DNA of 64,000 nucleotides from Carnegiea gigantea (GCA_029747015.1 JAKOGI010000433.1:532001-596000), one strand, 5' to 3'. Shown: positions 24,176 through 36,295, numbered from the stretch's first letter. The notes: generated by a model not told the origin, from the sequence alone. Translations and numbers: made by a program.

Positions 24176-25434
24176 AACTCGCCTATGTATAAATCGTTGC
24201 TCTTCCCTAAGCAACCATGAAATCAAAACTATGATGAAGAATCTCCTCAGGAAAACACCAGCAGCATTATCAATAGTCAAATCGACCTAAGAGTTGGCCA
24301 AAAGTGAGTCAAACCATTAGAGAGATGGATAGGAGAATAAAGTTTTCGAAATCTAAGTAGAGACTATCACATCAAATATTGAATCAACTGCCCAAATCAA
24401 CTTAAACACTCAAATTGGCACATGGAAGATGCAGAACTAGAAGAACCAGTAGATCCTTACTTTTATAATAAAGCACTCATCACTCATGTGTTTTAATGTA
24501 TAACTTGGTTCTCTTAAATGTCATTCCAAGGAATCAAATCTACCATAAGCTTAGTAAGACTCTCCAATTCACCATCACTAGAATACAAAACACACTAGGC
24601 AATCATGGCGACTTGAATAAGGTTGTAACTAGGCTATTGGTAAAGGTTTAGAAGGTAACAAACATTTTGGGATTATGAAGGCTAAAAGCCAAGGACTAAG
24701 AGCAAAATCATTGCCTCTCAATTTTCTTCAAAACAAACTCCTCAAACCTTAATATGTCAAAGATATGAACAAATCCCCTTAGTTGGTTCAAAATCGAGAG
24801 AAAGTGTTGAAGTGATCCAGAAGCCAAAATCTTTTATTTCACTTCTTTTCTTTTTTCTACTTTTTTCTTTTTGAGTGTTTTTTGCCAATTTTTTTTCCTT
24901 TTCTATGAGAAGGATCATGGCAAAGAACATTAAGTACCTTTCAACACTTCTCAACAAATTTATAGTTACCAACCCAATTGTATCCAGAGAAACCACATCC
25001 TATATCACTACCATAAACCACTCCAAATCAAGAAATGGAACTTTATAGCCTTAGCTAAACAAGGTAGATAAGTATTTGGCCAAAGGCTATATTAGAGGTT
25101 CATATCAATAAACAATGTCAAGGCTCAAAGGGGTGACAATGGGTAAATCATGCTTAACAAGGGTGGCTATTTGGTCAATGTTGCTCATTAATTCAAAGAA
25201 TGCCTCAATCACGTTACCTAAATGTGCATGCTAAATGTTATCTTTAACAAGAGTCAAAGCAAGTCTAGAAATTTAGAATCCAGGAAGAGTCACACATGAG
25301 AAGGAATAAGAGACTAAAATTGATGAATTAGTCTATTCATGCTTAAAGCTTCAGGGGATAACTATGGACGCACAACTATCTCATTGAATCTCACATGCCA
25401 ATTACTCATGCAAATTTTCATGGGTAATCAACTC
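24176..25434 (-). other. Element C 3' non-coding interior
   Basis: It is non-coding. On the minus strand its last part matches the piece before the LTR at 32987-33683, including the purine-rich GCGAGTT/GGGGAGTT just before the LTR start, which serves as the polypurine tract. A Lys-rich poly-A/T region near 24830-24900 corresponds to 32990-33040. Confidence 0.7.
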
Positions 25435-25949
25435 ACATTAAACATCGTGGTCAAATCAAGAAACACATTTCAAGAACTCATAATCAAATGTGTTTTATTC
25501 ACAAATAGGCATAACTAAAAGGTCAAAATTAAGCCAAAGAAAGCTATCTAGTCTAAAGACTTCATCGGAGGATTTTTGTATTTTTCGGCTTTTTATTATT
25601 TTTTGTTTTTTATATTCATGCTAAACCTAATATGCAAAAAGTTAAAAAAAAATGCTCCTAAAAATAGAATGAAACCTAAATGCTCAACTAAAAATGCTCT
25701 AACTAACCCTAAATGCACAATCAAATATGCAAACCATTCACATATTCACATCATACACATATTCACAAATGAACACTCAGTTCCCCTATGCTTGGACAAA
25801 GCATTGTCCTCAATGCAAGGACATTAATCAATGGGGAAGGAGAAGTAGAACTAAAAAGGAGGAGGAAGGTAAGAAGAAGGAAGCTGGGGTTGAGATATAT
25901 ATCAATCATGCCAAGTATCAAGATAATCCCTTAAGTCCTAGAAATATTA

Positions 25950-27165
25950 ATTGTGGAAAGCAATTATCCCACGGAACTCATTGTGCTGCTCCAGAACAAA
26001 GTCATGAAGGGCGGCATACTCAGTTTGGACATAAGCTTGTAAGGAATATTGCTCCGATTGTATAGATCGGAGGGCAGCGTGTATATTGGTGTAGTCCTGG
26101 GAAGAGGAAGGTCGGAATGAACTAGAGGTACCTAGATGGGGCGTGGAGGAGGTTGGGGTGCGGGATAAACTAACGTCTCATCATCGGGCATAAGTGAAAG
26201 ATTGTCCAGGTTCAAAAGAGTAGTTCAGTCAACATTTGGAAGAGACATAAGTCTTTTTCCAGGGTAAATCCAACACATACGACGACCCTCTATTGTACAA
26301 AAATTGATTTGCTCAAAAGCCGCTAATGCTAACCTTTTAGACCCAGACACTCTATCATTAAGGTTGGACGCAATACCAACCGACCTAGCTATTGGGGTGA
26401 TAAGACCCACAATCACTATCATCTTGGCACAACTAGTTGTTGCACTCAACAATTGATTGGCAAGGAAAGAACCAGGGAAATATGTGTTCTTTCCAACATG
26501 CTATATAAGAAATACAGCTTGGACAAATGAGGAACATTCAAACTATCCTCCTAAGTAAATAATCCACAAGTAAGAACACGTTGGGCTACTCTAATGCAAG
26601 GTTTCCTAATAATGGAGCCTTTAGAGTGACTAGCATCATATTGGCAATTTCCAGTGATTGAAAACCAAAAAGCATTAGGATTAAACTCTCGAGGCATATG
26701 ACATCGGTCTAAATCCAAATTACGTGGAAACTCAAATGTACTGTTAAAAGACTCAAATTCAACTCATAGAATTCCTTATTCATATAAAATGAAATATAAC
26801 CTTCTTGACATCAAGGACTACTCATGACTTCAACATGAAAAGTACTTAAAACTTCCATGGTAAAGTCACGATATGTATGGTCTCAAGTCTCTAAAAATTG
26901 ACTCATATTCTTATGAGCAAACAACCACCGAATATCATCAAGCAACCCTAAACAAGTCAACAAATCCTCACCCAAATAATAAGTAGCAATGACGAGCTTA
27001 TTAGTCAACGCATTGTATCTAGAAATATGATCAGATAGTTAAACCAAGTGGGTTAGGAAGATTACCTTGATTTCGTGCATTGGTGGATGTTCAAAAAACC
27101 CGTTGGGGAGCTTGACTCGATCTCTCCGCTCCTTGAGTAGTCCTAGTTCTCTTCTTTAGAGCCAT
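25950..27165 (-). pseudogene. Element C ORF-1 after pol (Athila ORF-1-like), broken
   Basis: Translation on the minus strand from the ATG at 27165 gives a Lys/Arg-rich start (MALKKRTRTTQ), then blocks such as SDHISRYNALTNKLVIATYYLGEDLL and, in other frames, FCTIEGRRMCWIYPG and DDETLVYPAPQPPPRP. It ends in a coiled-coil-like tail near 26050-25950 (QSEQYSLQAYVQTEYA). The order, position between pol and the 3' LTR, and basic start fit the Athila ORF-1 family, a protein of unknown role carried by Athila elements. At least four frameshifts or stops are present. No signal peptide was seen. Confidence 0.65.
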
Positions 27166-27887
27166 GAATGTGAAATGTGGATGGGTGTGTTTGGTTGAAG
27201 TCCTAACTATGAAGAATGGGATGAAAGGAAGGGAAATTAGAAAATGTGTGCAAACAAGAGGTAACGGGGAAGAAATTGTGGAAGAAAAGTGAAAATTTTG
27301 AAGAAAGGAAGAGAAATTTGTTGTATGGAAGATGTGGGTTATGGATAGCGAAGAATGGGAGAGAAATAAGAGTAGAAAAAAAGAATTGAGAGAGACTTGG
27401 AGTTAAGGTGAAGAAAATGGAGAAAAATGGAAGAAATTTGGGTGAAATGGTGAAGATGTGAAAGGGGAAAGATGGGTGCTTAATGAAGGTTTTTGCAGGA
27501 GAAGGAGAGAGTTTATAGAGAGAAAGAGTCAAAGGTTGAAGATGATTTGTGCAAAATTCGGGTTAAAGGGTAAAGGAAACCCTTGAGCACGGAGAATAGG
27601 CCCGACGCGAACTGTAGCCCTCTATGGTTAGCTCTATTCAGGAATTTTTCTGGGTTTCTAGGCAGGGGCTTCACGGACCGTGGTAGACACCACTAGGGGT
27701 TCGTGGTAACTTTTCTCTCTCTCTCTTTTTTTTTAGTGTTCATTTTTTTCTTTTTTTTTGTTATCTTTCTTTTTCAATAAATGAAAGGATGCAACTATAT
27801 ATAATGAAATACAAAGAAAAGTTATAAAATGACTTAGGTTGCCTCCCAAGAAGCACTCTTTTATGGTCGAGAGCTCGACCTTCTTTT
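27166..27887 (-). other. Element C spacer between the pol remnant and ORF-1
   Basis: A purine-rich (minus strand: pyrimidine-rich) region. The frame 27203-27532 in it is Phe, Ser, Leu and Pro low complexity and is not counted as a gene. A (CT)n run lies at about 27712-27727. Confidence 0.55.
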
Positions 27888-29058
27888 CTATTCTAGCTTG
27901 GGATCGATGAATGTGCCTGATGAGGGACTGGGCAACTCAGTTCCCGACTTACCCTTGCCTCGAATCTCAATGTTGAAATCATACAAAAGAAAATACCATC
28001 TCAAGTAAACGGGATGGAGATCCTTATTGAGCATCAAGTAGTGCCAATTAGCGCGGTTCGTATGCAAAATAGTCTTGTAGTGGACTCCATTAGAGTGGCC
28101 ACTACCAAACTCTACTCCTAAATCAAAATCATACTCAACTCCGTCCATAGGAGACAAGGACATTAGTACTCGGGCAAACCTACAACAATCAGTCAAAGAA
28201 TCCTCATTAACATCAAAGGGCTCATCCTTGGCTATATAAGGTAGCAAATGGGCTTCTAAAACCACCTTGGCACAATCAAGTCCAAGATCCTTAGTAGACA
28301 CATAGTTAAACATAAGAGAATCATTAGGGGACAGCTCATCAGACTTCACATTCTTCTCTGAAATAATAACCTCCCCACAAGTGATTAAAGAGGGGGAAAA
28401 GTTTTGGTCTTCAAATAAGCTAAACTCAGCATGACACTCTCCCACATCAAATGTCAGCAGCCCCCTTTCACATCAATTTTGCAACCCGAAGTGGCTAATA
28501 AGGGCCTCCCAAGAATAATTTAGGTATAGGCGTCCTCGGCCATGTCAAGAACAACAAAGTCATTAAGCACATAGAAATAACCTACTTTAATGGGAACATC
28601 CTCTAAAATGCCCAAAGCATACCTCATGAAACTATTTGCTAATTGGAGTGAAATAGGTATGGGTTTCAATTGTTTTAAGTCAAGCCTCTAAAAAAATAGA
28701 ATAGGATATCAAACTAACACTAGAGCCAAGGTCACAAAAAGCCCTATCAATGCTAATATGTCCAATTATGCAAGGAGTTGAAAAACTACCTGGGTCCTTA
28801 ATCTTAGCGGAAAGTTGCTTGGTAATGACTACCTTGCAATCCTCTCCTAAAGTTAGAGTCTCAGGCTTAGTGCTTTTCCTCTCATTTGCTGCATCTCTTC
28901 ACCATCATCCTCAAGCCATGCACCCTCAGTACCCTCTAATCCACCTCTTAAGATAATATAATTACAGTGCTCTTGGGATTAGGCTCGGGCTTACCTGGGA
29001 TGTAGATGAAAAGGTAGCTTGTACGGTAATTTAGACTTCCAACATCTTATTATGAGTA
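27888..29058 (-). pseudogene. pol: Element C gag C-terminus, protease and RNase H remnant joined by deletion
   Basis: Read on the minus strand from 29058. First come about 75 codons continuing the gag of C (NKMLEA block), interrupted at 29059 by insertion of element D. Next is an aspartic protease with the Athila-type active site DLGSSVSL near 28720 and the flap/helix part ISLQLAN ... ALGILEDVP ... FYVLNDFVVL near 28660-28560. The open frame 28445-27888 (185 codons) continues from protease into a linker and then ends in a block, KDLHPVYLRWYFLLYDFNIEIR, that resembles the last part of gypsy RNase H. The whole reverse transcriptase and most of RNase H are absent, so C here is an internally deleted derivative. 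The 185-codon frame has survived without stops, and its copy at 53959-54528 also is open. Confidence 0.7.
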
Positions 29059-29063
29059 CTAAG
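29059..29063. repeat. Target-site duplication of element D, left side (CTAAG)
   Basis: CTAAG directly precedes the D 5' LTR. The partner is CTTAG at 36296-36300, its reverse complement, directly before the antisense D LTR. In copy 2 the same pair is at 55129-55133 and 62012-62016. The inverted relation is explained by the later inversion. Confidence 0.88.
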
Positions 29064-30566
29064 TGTTTACGCCAAAAATATTATACTTTTGCAATATCTT
29101 TATACCTAATTCATGCTGAAAATAATTGTCATATTTAGATTTAAATTTTATTTATTTTTTTTAGGTGTTGAAAATTAGGAAAAATTGTGAAAGAAACCAT
29201 GGAAAGAGAGCCAGAAAGGGAAAAAAAAAAGATAAAACTAAAATCTACCTAGTCACTATGCTCATCTTACATGCTTACCCCCCATTTCTCCTTCTCCCTC
29301 TTCTCCCTCGGTTCATCAGACCAAAGATCCCTGACATCCATCTTTGTCTCTGACTCATCTCTCTCTCTCTCTCTCTCGATTTGGCACCACAGCAACACTA
29401 CCATCGACTCCACCATCATTGCAATCATCCTCATCCACTTCACTATCTCTCCATCAGCCAGTGCATCATCTTCAGCGCCGTCCACATTAGGCACTATCGA
29501 AGGGCCAAGATTGAAGAGGTTTGAGTAGAAATCGAGGCTGCAGTGCCCGGAGGTAGGGAATCTAGGTTTTAGTTTAAGTTTTTAGGTTTCAATTTTTAGG
29601 GTTTTTATTACTTTTTATTGCAGTTTAGTAATTTAGGGCATGGATTTGTTTTCTTCTATTCGATTTTGAATGTTAGATTTGTTTTTTAGATTGTAATTTC
29701 ATATATTCAAAGCTTAATTTGTTGATTTGGGTAGTTTATCACAATCTTCAGTTGCAATTGCAACATTTTTAGGTTTGGTTTTGGTTAATTTCGGTTTTTT
29801 CCCTCCCCTGTTTTTGCTATGTCTGAAGCTTTGGTAATGGCATTTTCGCCATTTTTAATGGGCTTGGAAGCTCATTTGTTACTTAGTTTTGAGTTACTTA
29901 ATGGCTGAGTTCGACATCCCTTCCACTTTCCTGTTATTCTGTTCTATCCTGCTTCTTCTTTTTGTTTGCTTGAGTGCCATGCGTTGGCATTATCTTGGTC
30001 GTATTGCTGTTTGTCTTCATTTTGTTAAGTTTGACCTTCGTCCCTTCCTCTCATTTTTCGGTTCTCTAGGTTATGCATCGTGATCTAGGCTGTGGAGTTT
30101 TAAGTTGGTTTGTGGCTGCTTGATTATCAACGTTGTGAGGTAGGGTGAGCTTACTTTGGCAAGGAAGCCCATGTCCCAGTTTCTATGGCTTGGCAAAGCG
30201 GACTTCTTGCTCCCTTTTCTCTATTTCATTCAGTAAGTACTTGTTTACTCAACCTTGTTAAAAATTTAGTTTAGCTATTGGTTTAATTTCATTTTATCTT
30301 TTGTTTAGATAATGTAATGAGTTATATTTGAGTTTGCTCTATTATCTTAAAGTTTGTTAGGCCTTATGAAATCATATGAGTTGTTAATGATTAGCTAGAT
30401 TAGCTTTTCTTGTAATGAATATGTTCAATTTTAGTAGATTAAGAATGAATTAGATTAATAATTTGTGTCCCTAATTTCATCATTGTCCCTGAGGACACGA
30501 CCCTCAAGTACTACGATGATAGTCGTACGCTTATTGCTTTAGATTTACAGTCGAAATCCTAGTACA
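29064..30566 (+). repeat. Element D 5' LTR (1503 bp)
   Basis: It starts TGTTTACGCC and ends AGTACA. It is homologous to the reverse complement of 36301-37830 at roughly 85% by sampling, so D is old. It contains a (CT)n microsatellite at about 29359-29378. The frame 29271-29528 is a by-product of this and of Ser-rich codons. Confidence 0.85.
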
Positions 30567-30572
30567 AGTTTT

Positions 30573-30590
30573 TGGTGCCCGACATGAGAT
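30573..30590 (+). promoter_or_regulatory. Probable primer-binding site of element D
   Basis: TGGTGCCCGACATGAG follows the LTR by six bases; copy 2 reads TGGCGCCCAACATGAG at about 56292. The TGGCGCC start is shared with Athila/Tat elements (TGGCGCCGTTGCC), but the rest differs, so the primer tRNA is not certain. Confidence 0.6.
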
Positions 30591-30839
30591 TAGGTTGCAT
30601 TTTCTTTTTCTTAACTACTTTCTTATTAGTTGCATAGATCTTGTTTTACTTTCTTTATTTCATTATTAATAGTGACTTAGTTTAGTTTAGATCTGGAAAA
30701 ATCCAAAAAATTTGGAAAAGTAAAAAATTGAAAAAGAATTGGAAAAAATTTAAAAATCCCTAAAAATTGAAAAACTTCAAATTTTTTGTTTTTAAAAAAA
30801 CCAAATGGTAATTTTCTATTTCCCTTAGTTTAAGCATGG

Positions 30840-31538
30840 AATATTTTGGTGATATTTAAGTAGATTGAATGAATTTCCTTCTCAATATGTTGATCATTAT
30901 TTTGAGAAATGGGAAATTTTTCAAGTGATCTTTGAGGATTTTAATGATGAATATCGGGGTCATGTTGAGACTGTGTACCTCGGAGGTTTGAGATACTTGT
31001 TCATTAAGACTCTTGATGTAGTTTGGGATTTCTTTGAATATTTGGCTCACGATACATGGAGTATGAGAATGCTAAAGAGGCTTTTAGTCATCCTATTCCC
31101 GACCCTTATATGATGCATGCTACGCCTTTAGATTAGGGTCAGTTTGGTGGTATGTCTTATGAGCACTCTCATACTCCATATGCTCCCATTTCATGTAATT
31201 ATTGTTATTCCTTTGACCATGATGTTGGCACTTGTCCATTGCTTGGTAGAACACATAGATTAGAGGCATTGACTGCGTTTGGTAGGAAAATTTATTTGCA
31301 GAGTTTACTTAATATTGACCTTAGTTTAAGCTCTCCTACACCTGAGGCTAGGTCTTGCAATAACTTTGATGTTAGAAGTGAGACACCGATTCCATTAGGG
31401 CATGATCATTATGATCATATGCCTTGTGATGACCTCGAGGTTTCAAGGGATCCGTCATCTCCTTTTGTAGTTGCAACCTCCCGAGAGTTTAGCACAATTA
31501 GTGACCACCCCGAGGGTAGTCTAATTGATCATGACTCG
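30840..31538 (+). pseudogene. gag: Element D gag, first part, cut by insertion of element B
   Basis: Open pieces at 30865-31113 and 31152-31538 form a gag-like protein. The first is rich in aromatic and acidic residues (YFEKWEIFQVIFEDF) and reads into a Met/Pro-rich stretch through a frameshift near 31058 and a TAG near 31133. The second has a CCHC knuckle, CNYCYSFDHDVGTC (31188-31229), then an acidic Ser/Pro-rich tail. The frame is cut at 31538 by the end of an antisense B LTR; the remainder is on the minus strand at 40602-39963 because of an inversion. No protease or polymerase belongs to D, so it would depend on another element for movement (the type known as gag-only, TR-GAG). Confidence 0.72.
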
Positions 31539-32331
31539 TGTAACGCCTCTAAATTTCTAATTACTTAATTCATATATAACCGCAACAAAAGACTTAATGA
31601 TGGAAAACACTACCGCCATCCTGATAAGGACAAGGTTCACAGAAATCATTCAATCTTACAACTCATGTTCACAATCACAATATCTATTAAACTGAAACAC
31701 TCCAAGTCCAAAGTCCAAAATAGTTCAACTTCAGCACAATCGACTTAATCGTACCATATGCTAACCAGCACTCCGCACTACACAAGTATATTGAATATAG
31801 ACCCAACTTGACCTTGAGGTTGATCCCAACATTCATGTTATGTTGAATGCACTGTGAGCATCTAATGACTTCCAAAAGGGCTTGCTAAACGGAGAAACAA
31901 GTGAGACTTCATCACCTAAAATGAAAAGCATAAAAACAATTCGAAAATGTGAGCTGAAACTCAGTACATGCATTCATGTATTCTAAAATGAGTGTAGAAA
32001 CAGTGTTGATGGGTACCCGCCTTTACAATTCATTTAGTTCGCAATAGCAACGGAAATGTAAGTAACATAAAACTAAATTGCTCATTATTATCTATAAGTG
32101 AACCCCTTGATAGATATGACGATCCATTAATAGGTGCACACTTGTGAGGTCGATCGGGAACCCTGGCCTAGCATCGCGATGTATCACTGATTGAAGGGCC
32201 GTCGCCCTACCACTAACAGGGTCACTAATTATGTGGTAAATCTCTGATTAAATTGATTCATTGGTATACTTACCAAATGATAATATAACTTGATAAAATG
32301 GTGCTGAATCTTAAAGATATAGGCAATGAAC
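31539..32331 (-). repeat. Fragment of element B LTR (last 793 bp), antisense
   Basis: It is the reverse complement of 43294-44087. Its outer end, TGTAACGCC at 31539, is the true LTR terminus, flanked by ACTCG, the target duplication of B. Its inner end at 32331 is a break, joined to a C LTR. Confidence 0.9.
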
Positions 32332-32986
32332 ATAATCATGAGTGAGTCGATTTCTTTGGTCTACGAATTTGATAGGCAGGTAATGAAACTAGATCCTTTA
32401 CCTTTATCAATAATGTGCTTAATCTTTTTGTGTCATTTTAATCTATCTTGTGTTGTGTTTGTTGTGAGTTATTTGGGCCAAACGTGCTCGTAAATTATCA
32501 AATAGATGGATGAAGTACTAGAAGGAGAAATCCGATATTGGATCAAGATTAGACTTGACATAGTTACTATTGAGAGACAGTTGCACGTTAAGAGGAAATT
32601 TGACAACCTATATCCTTAATTTGAACTGATTCATGAGCTTTTGAAAGAACGACAATTTGATTAATCTAAATAATTCAGTTCATTTTGAAAGTAATAATTG
32701 AATTATAAATGATTGTTATCATTTGATTCATCCAAATTTGAGTAAGCATAAGCTTCATTTATCAGATCTAATTCATTGTTAGTAAAACAAATCCCTATGT
32801 GCTTTTAATTGATAGAATTCTTAAATCAATAAATAGCATTTCATCTAGTAATAGAACAATTTTAGAAGATATCCCAACTCGACATATATTTTCTGAGCAT
32901 TTTAAACGGGTAAACTTATTAGATTGCATTGGTCTTTGTGGGAACGATATTTAATCTAAACTATAATACTCGTGACCCTGCTGACA
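32332..32986 (+). repeat. Element C LTR, 3' part only (LTR1)
   Basis: It is homologous to 34276-34884 (start ATGAGTGAGT, then GATTTGATAGCCAGACAATG-like words, and the end TTTAATCTAAACTA). Its 5' part is missing here; 85 bp of that part are found in antisense at 50999-51085. Confidence 0.85.
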
Positions 32987-33683
32987 CTCAAAAAGAAAAA
33001 AAGAGAATAAAAAAGAAGTGAAATTAAAGATTTTGGCATTTGGATTATTTTAACACTTTCTCTCAATTTTAGACCAACTAAAGGTATTTGTTTATATCTT
33101 TGACATATTATGGTTTGCGGAGTTTGTTTTGAAGAAAATTGAGAGGCAATGATTTTACTCTTAGTCTTTGCATTTTAGCTCCACAATCTCAAAATATTTG
33201 TTCCATCCAAGCCTTTACCAATAACCCCATTACAACCTTATTCAAGTCCCTCATGATTGCCTAGTGTATTTTGTATTCTAGTTATGGTAGATTTAGAGTC
33301 TTATCAAACTTATGGTAGATTTGATTATTTGGAATGACATTTAAGAGATCCAAGTTATCCTTTAAAACACGTGAGTAATGAGTGCTTCATTGCTAAAGTA
33401 AGGATCTACTGGTTCCTCTAGCTCTACCTCTTTCATGCGCCAATATGAGTGTTTAAGTTGATTTGGGTGTGGTTCATTCAATATTTGATGTGATAGTCTC
33501 TACTTATATTTCAAAAACTTAATTCTCCTATCCATTTGTAATGGTTTAACTCACTTTTGGGCTGACTCTTAGCTTAATTTGGCTATTGATGATGCTATCA
33601 ATGTTTACCCAGGGAGTTTCTTCATCATAATTATGATTTCATAATTGCTTAGGGACAAGCAACGATTTATGCATTGGGGAGTT
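32987..33683 (+). other. Element C 3' interior remnant with polypurine tract
   Basis: It matches the minus strand of 24176-24890. It begins at a CACTCAAAAAG word shared by LTR1 and the interior of C, pointing to a deletion by short homology between LTR1 and the far end of the interior. It ends in GGGGAGTT directly before LTR2. Confidence 0.72.
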
Positions 33684-34884
33684 TGATAAGTGCCTATAGA
33701 TTACATTATTTTAGGGTCATTTATTACATTCACAGGGAATTCATGAGCTTTATGTTTATAATTTATACCCCAAATTTCCATTTTACGCTTGGGTATAATT
33801 CTTTGATGCTTTTCGCAGGTGTTGAGACCATTTTGACCAAGAGTTGACCTTCAGAAGACAAGTTTTTGACTCAACAAGGATGCCCCCAGCCACTATGCCT
33901 ATGGTGGGGAAAAAGAACAAGAATCAACCGAGACATAGGCCTCTATGGACTGTTCCTGGTGGAGGCCACGGTCCATGGCAGGCTTGCAACAGCTGTAACT
34001 ATTAATTTTCCTTGGTTTATCGTTGAGAATGTTCGTTGGTTGCAATAACTAGGCGTGCCCGATTGCTAGAACAAAAGACCAAACTAACTTTTCCCAAAAG
34101 CCTCTCAAAAAGTCTTGCATTTTTATCATTTTTGGAGCAAAAGGGAGGTTGGAAAGAAGATCACTTGCAATTTGGAGGCTTGAAGATTGAAGAATTATCA
34201 AGAACTCCATTGTTGCCAAGCCAATTCTCTTTTCTTACTCTTTAAACTTAGTTAGAATAATTCTTGTTTGTTTAATATTCATGAGTGAGTAGTTTTCTTT
34301 AGTCTACGGATTTGATAGCCAGACAATGAAACTAGATCGTGCAATATGCTTAATCTATTTGGGTCGTTTTAATCTATCTTGTGGTGTGAATATTGTGAGT
34401 AATTTAGGCCAAACTTGGTCAAGAAATCTATTGCGTCAACAAGATTAGACTCACATAGTTAATTTTCAAAGAAAGTTGTATGTTAAGAGAAAACTTGAAA
34501 ATCTAGATGCTTAATTTGGACTAATTCATGAACCTTTGAAAGAACAACAATTTGATTAGTCTAAATAATTCAGTTTCTTTTGAAAGAAAGAATTGGATTA
34601 TAAGCGATTCTTATCCTTTGATTCATCCAAACTTAAGTAAGCACAACAATCATTTGTCGGATCTAATTCGTTGTTGGTGAAACAAATCACTAGGCATTTT
34701 TAATTGATAGAATTCTTAAATCAGTAAATAGCATTTCATCTAGCGATAGATTAATTTAGAAGATATCCTAACTCGACATATATTTTCTTTAGCATTTTCA
34801 AAGGATAAATTCAATAATTGCATTGGTCTCTGTGGGAATGGTATTTAATCTAAACTACAACACCCATGCGCTTGAGAAGGGTCA
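33684..34884 (+). repeat. Element C LTR2 (1201 bp)
   Basis: It starts TGATAAGTGCC and ends GGGTCA. A polypurine tract precedes it and a primer site follows it, so it acts as 3' LTR for the remnant on its left and as 5' LTR for the gag on its right. Copy 2 is at 59402-60601. Confidence 0.88.
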
Positions 34885-34890
34885 AGTTTT

Positions 34891-34908
34891 TGGTAATATT
34901 ACCGGGGA
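34891..34908 (+). promoter_or_regulatory. Degraded primer-binding site of element C (Athila/Tat type)
   Basis: TGGTAATATTACCGGGGA against the family form TGGCGCCGTTGCCGGGGA. Six positions differ and five of the changes are C to T or G to A, the pattern left by deamination of methylated cytosine. Copy 2 has the same sequence at 60608-60625, so the decay came before duplication. Confidence 0.78.
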
Positions 34909-34994
34909 TCAATTTGTCAAATATTGAGTTCGTCCTTTATAGATTGACTAAGTGTTTTCTTTTTCATTGTTTTTTTTATTTGCTTTCGTAATGG

Positions 34995-36295
34995 TTGTGG
35001 TGGAGCTTAGAAGATTTCCCTATTTTTATGCAAAGTCACTTCCCTTTTGAATTCGATCCAGAGATAGAAAGGACTTTTCATTCGAGGTGGAAGAAACTAA
35101 GGCTCGAGAAGCAGAGGCTCAAAGCCCAAGAAGCTTCTTTAAAAATGGCAGCAGGTGGAAGACATCAAGAAAGGACACTTTGGGATTTCATTACCCTGGG
35201 TATCTGTGGGATCACTTCAAGCATTATAAGGCTAATCGTGGAAGCTCATAATTTTGAGCTCAAACTGGCTCTTATATCCATGGTGTAACAATCTCCATTT
35301 GGAGGCACCCCGATAGAGGACCCCAATCTCCACCTCTCGGTCTTTTTAGAGGTGTGTGATACTTTGAAGCTCAATTGAGTTTCAACCGACACCATGCGAC
35401 TCCGATTGTTTCTATTTTCATTAAGGGACAAGGCACAGGTGTGGCTCCATTCATTACCTCTAGGGTCGATAACCACCTGGGATGAGCTCACCAAGGCTTT
35501 CTTTGCTAAGTTCTTTCCTTCTAACAAGACAGCAAGTTTAAGGAATCAAATCGCAACTTTTGCCTAACGGGAGGATCAGACACTAGATAAAGCTTGGGAG
35601 CTGTCTAAAGATTTATTGCGGTTATGCCCACATCATGGACTCTAAAAGTGGATGATCATTCAAACCTTTTGAATGGAGTCACTCAACTGGTGCAGTCTAC
35701 CGTAGATGCGGCGGCAGGTGGCACTTTGATGAGAAAGATGGAAGATGAGGCCTATAACTTGATTGAGGATATAGCACTTAATAACTACCAATGGTCCAAT
35801 GAGAGAAGCCAACCCAAGAGGGTTAGAGGTAACTTGGAACTTGATGCTCTCACTTTACTTTCTACTAAAGTGGATGTCACAACTCAAAGGTTGAGACATT
35901 GAAATGTAAATTCTGTTAATTCAAATGCCCTTTCCCCACCATAGGAAATTTGTGGTTCTGTTGATCCTTTGACTATGAATTGCCAAGTTAGGGTCCTTTT
36001 GCTGAAGATGTTAGTGACCAAGTCAACATGTCAACAATTATAAACCTAGACCAACCAATGACCCTTTTTTCAACACTTACAATCCGGGTTGAAGGAATCA
36101 CCCTAATTTTTCATATATGTCTAACATCCCTCCTGTGCCTTAATTAAACGCTAGACCATCCTCGGATTTCAAAGACCACCCTACCCTAAACAGGAACTTC
36201 AAAAATCTAACTTAATGGCCATGATGGAGAGTATGCTATTGGTACAATAAAAGCAAGATGAGCATATCAAGCAATTAGCCTCTATGATTGATGTG
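34995..36295 (+). pseudogene. gag: Element C gag, first part, copy 1
   Basis: This is the Retrotrans_gag-type capsid region of Athila elements. It shows FHSRWKKLRLEKQRLKAQEA (N-terminal basic helix), then HLSVFLEVCDTLKLN, LRLRLFLFSLRDKA, LGSITTWDELTKAFFAKFFP and NLIEDIALNNYQWSNE. A remnant of the CCHC knuckle (CGSVDPLTMNC) lies near 35950. Breaks in this copy include TAA at 35286 (CAA in copy 2), a TGA at 35378, TAA at 35565, TAA near 35642 and a frameshift near 35667; the frame 35624-35902 picks up after it. At 36296 it is interrupted by element D; the rest of gag is on the minus strand at 29058. No credible ATG opens the frame. Confidence 0.85.

Noticed and set aside
27203..27532. Minus-strand Phe/Ser/Pro-rich frame, with a copy at 53279-53512
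   Set aside because: Low-complexity pyrimidine-rich spacer of element C; the two copies do not keep the same frame length.
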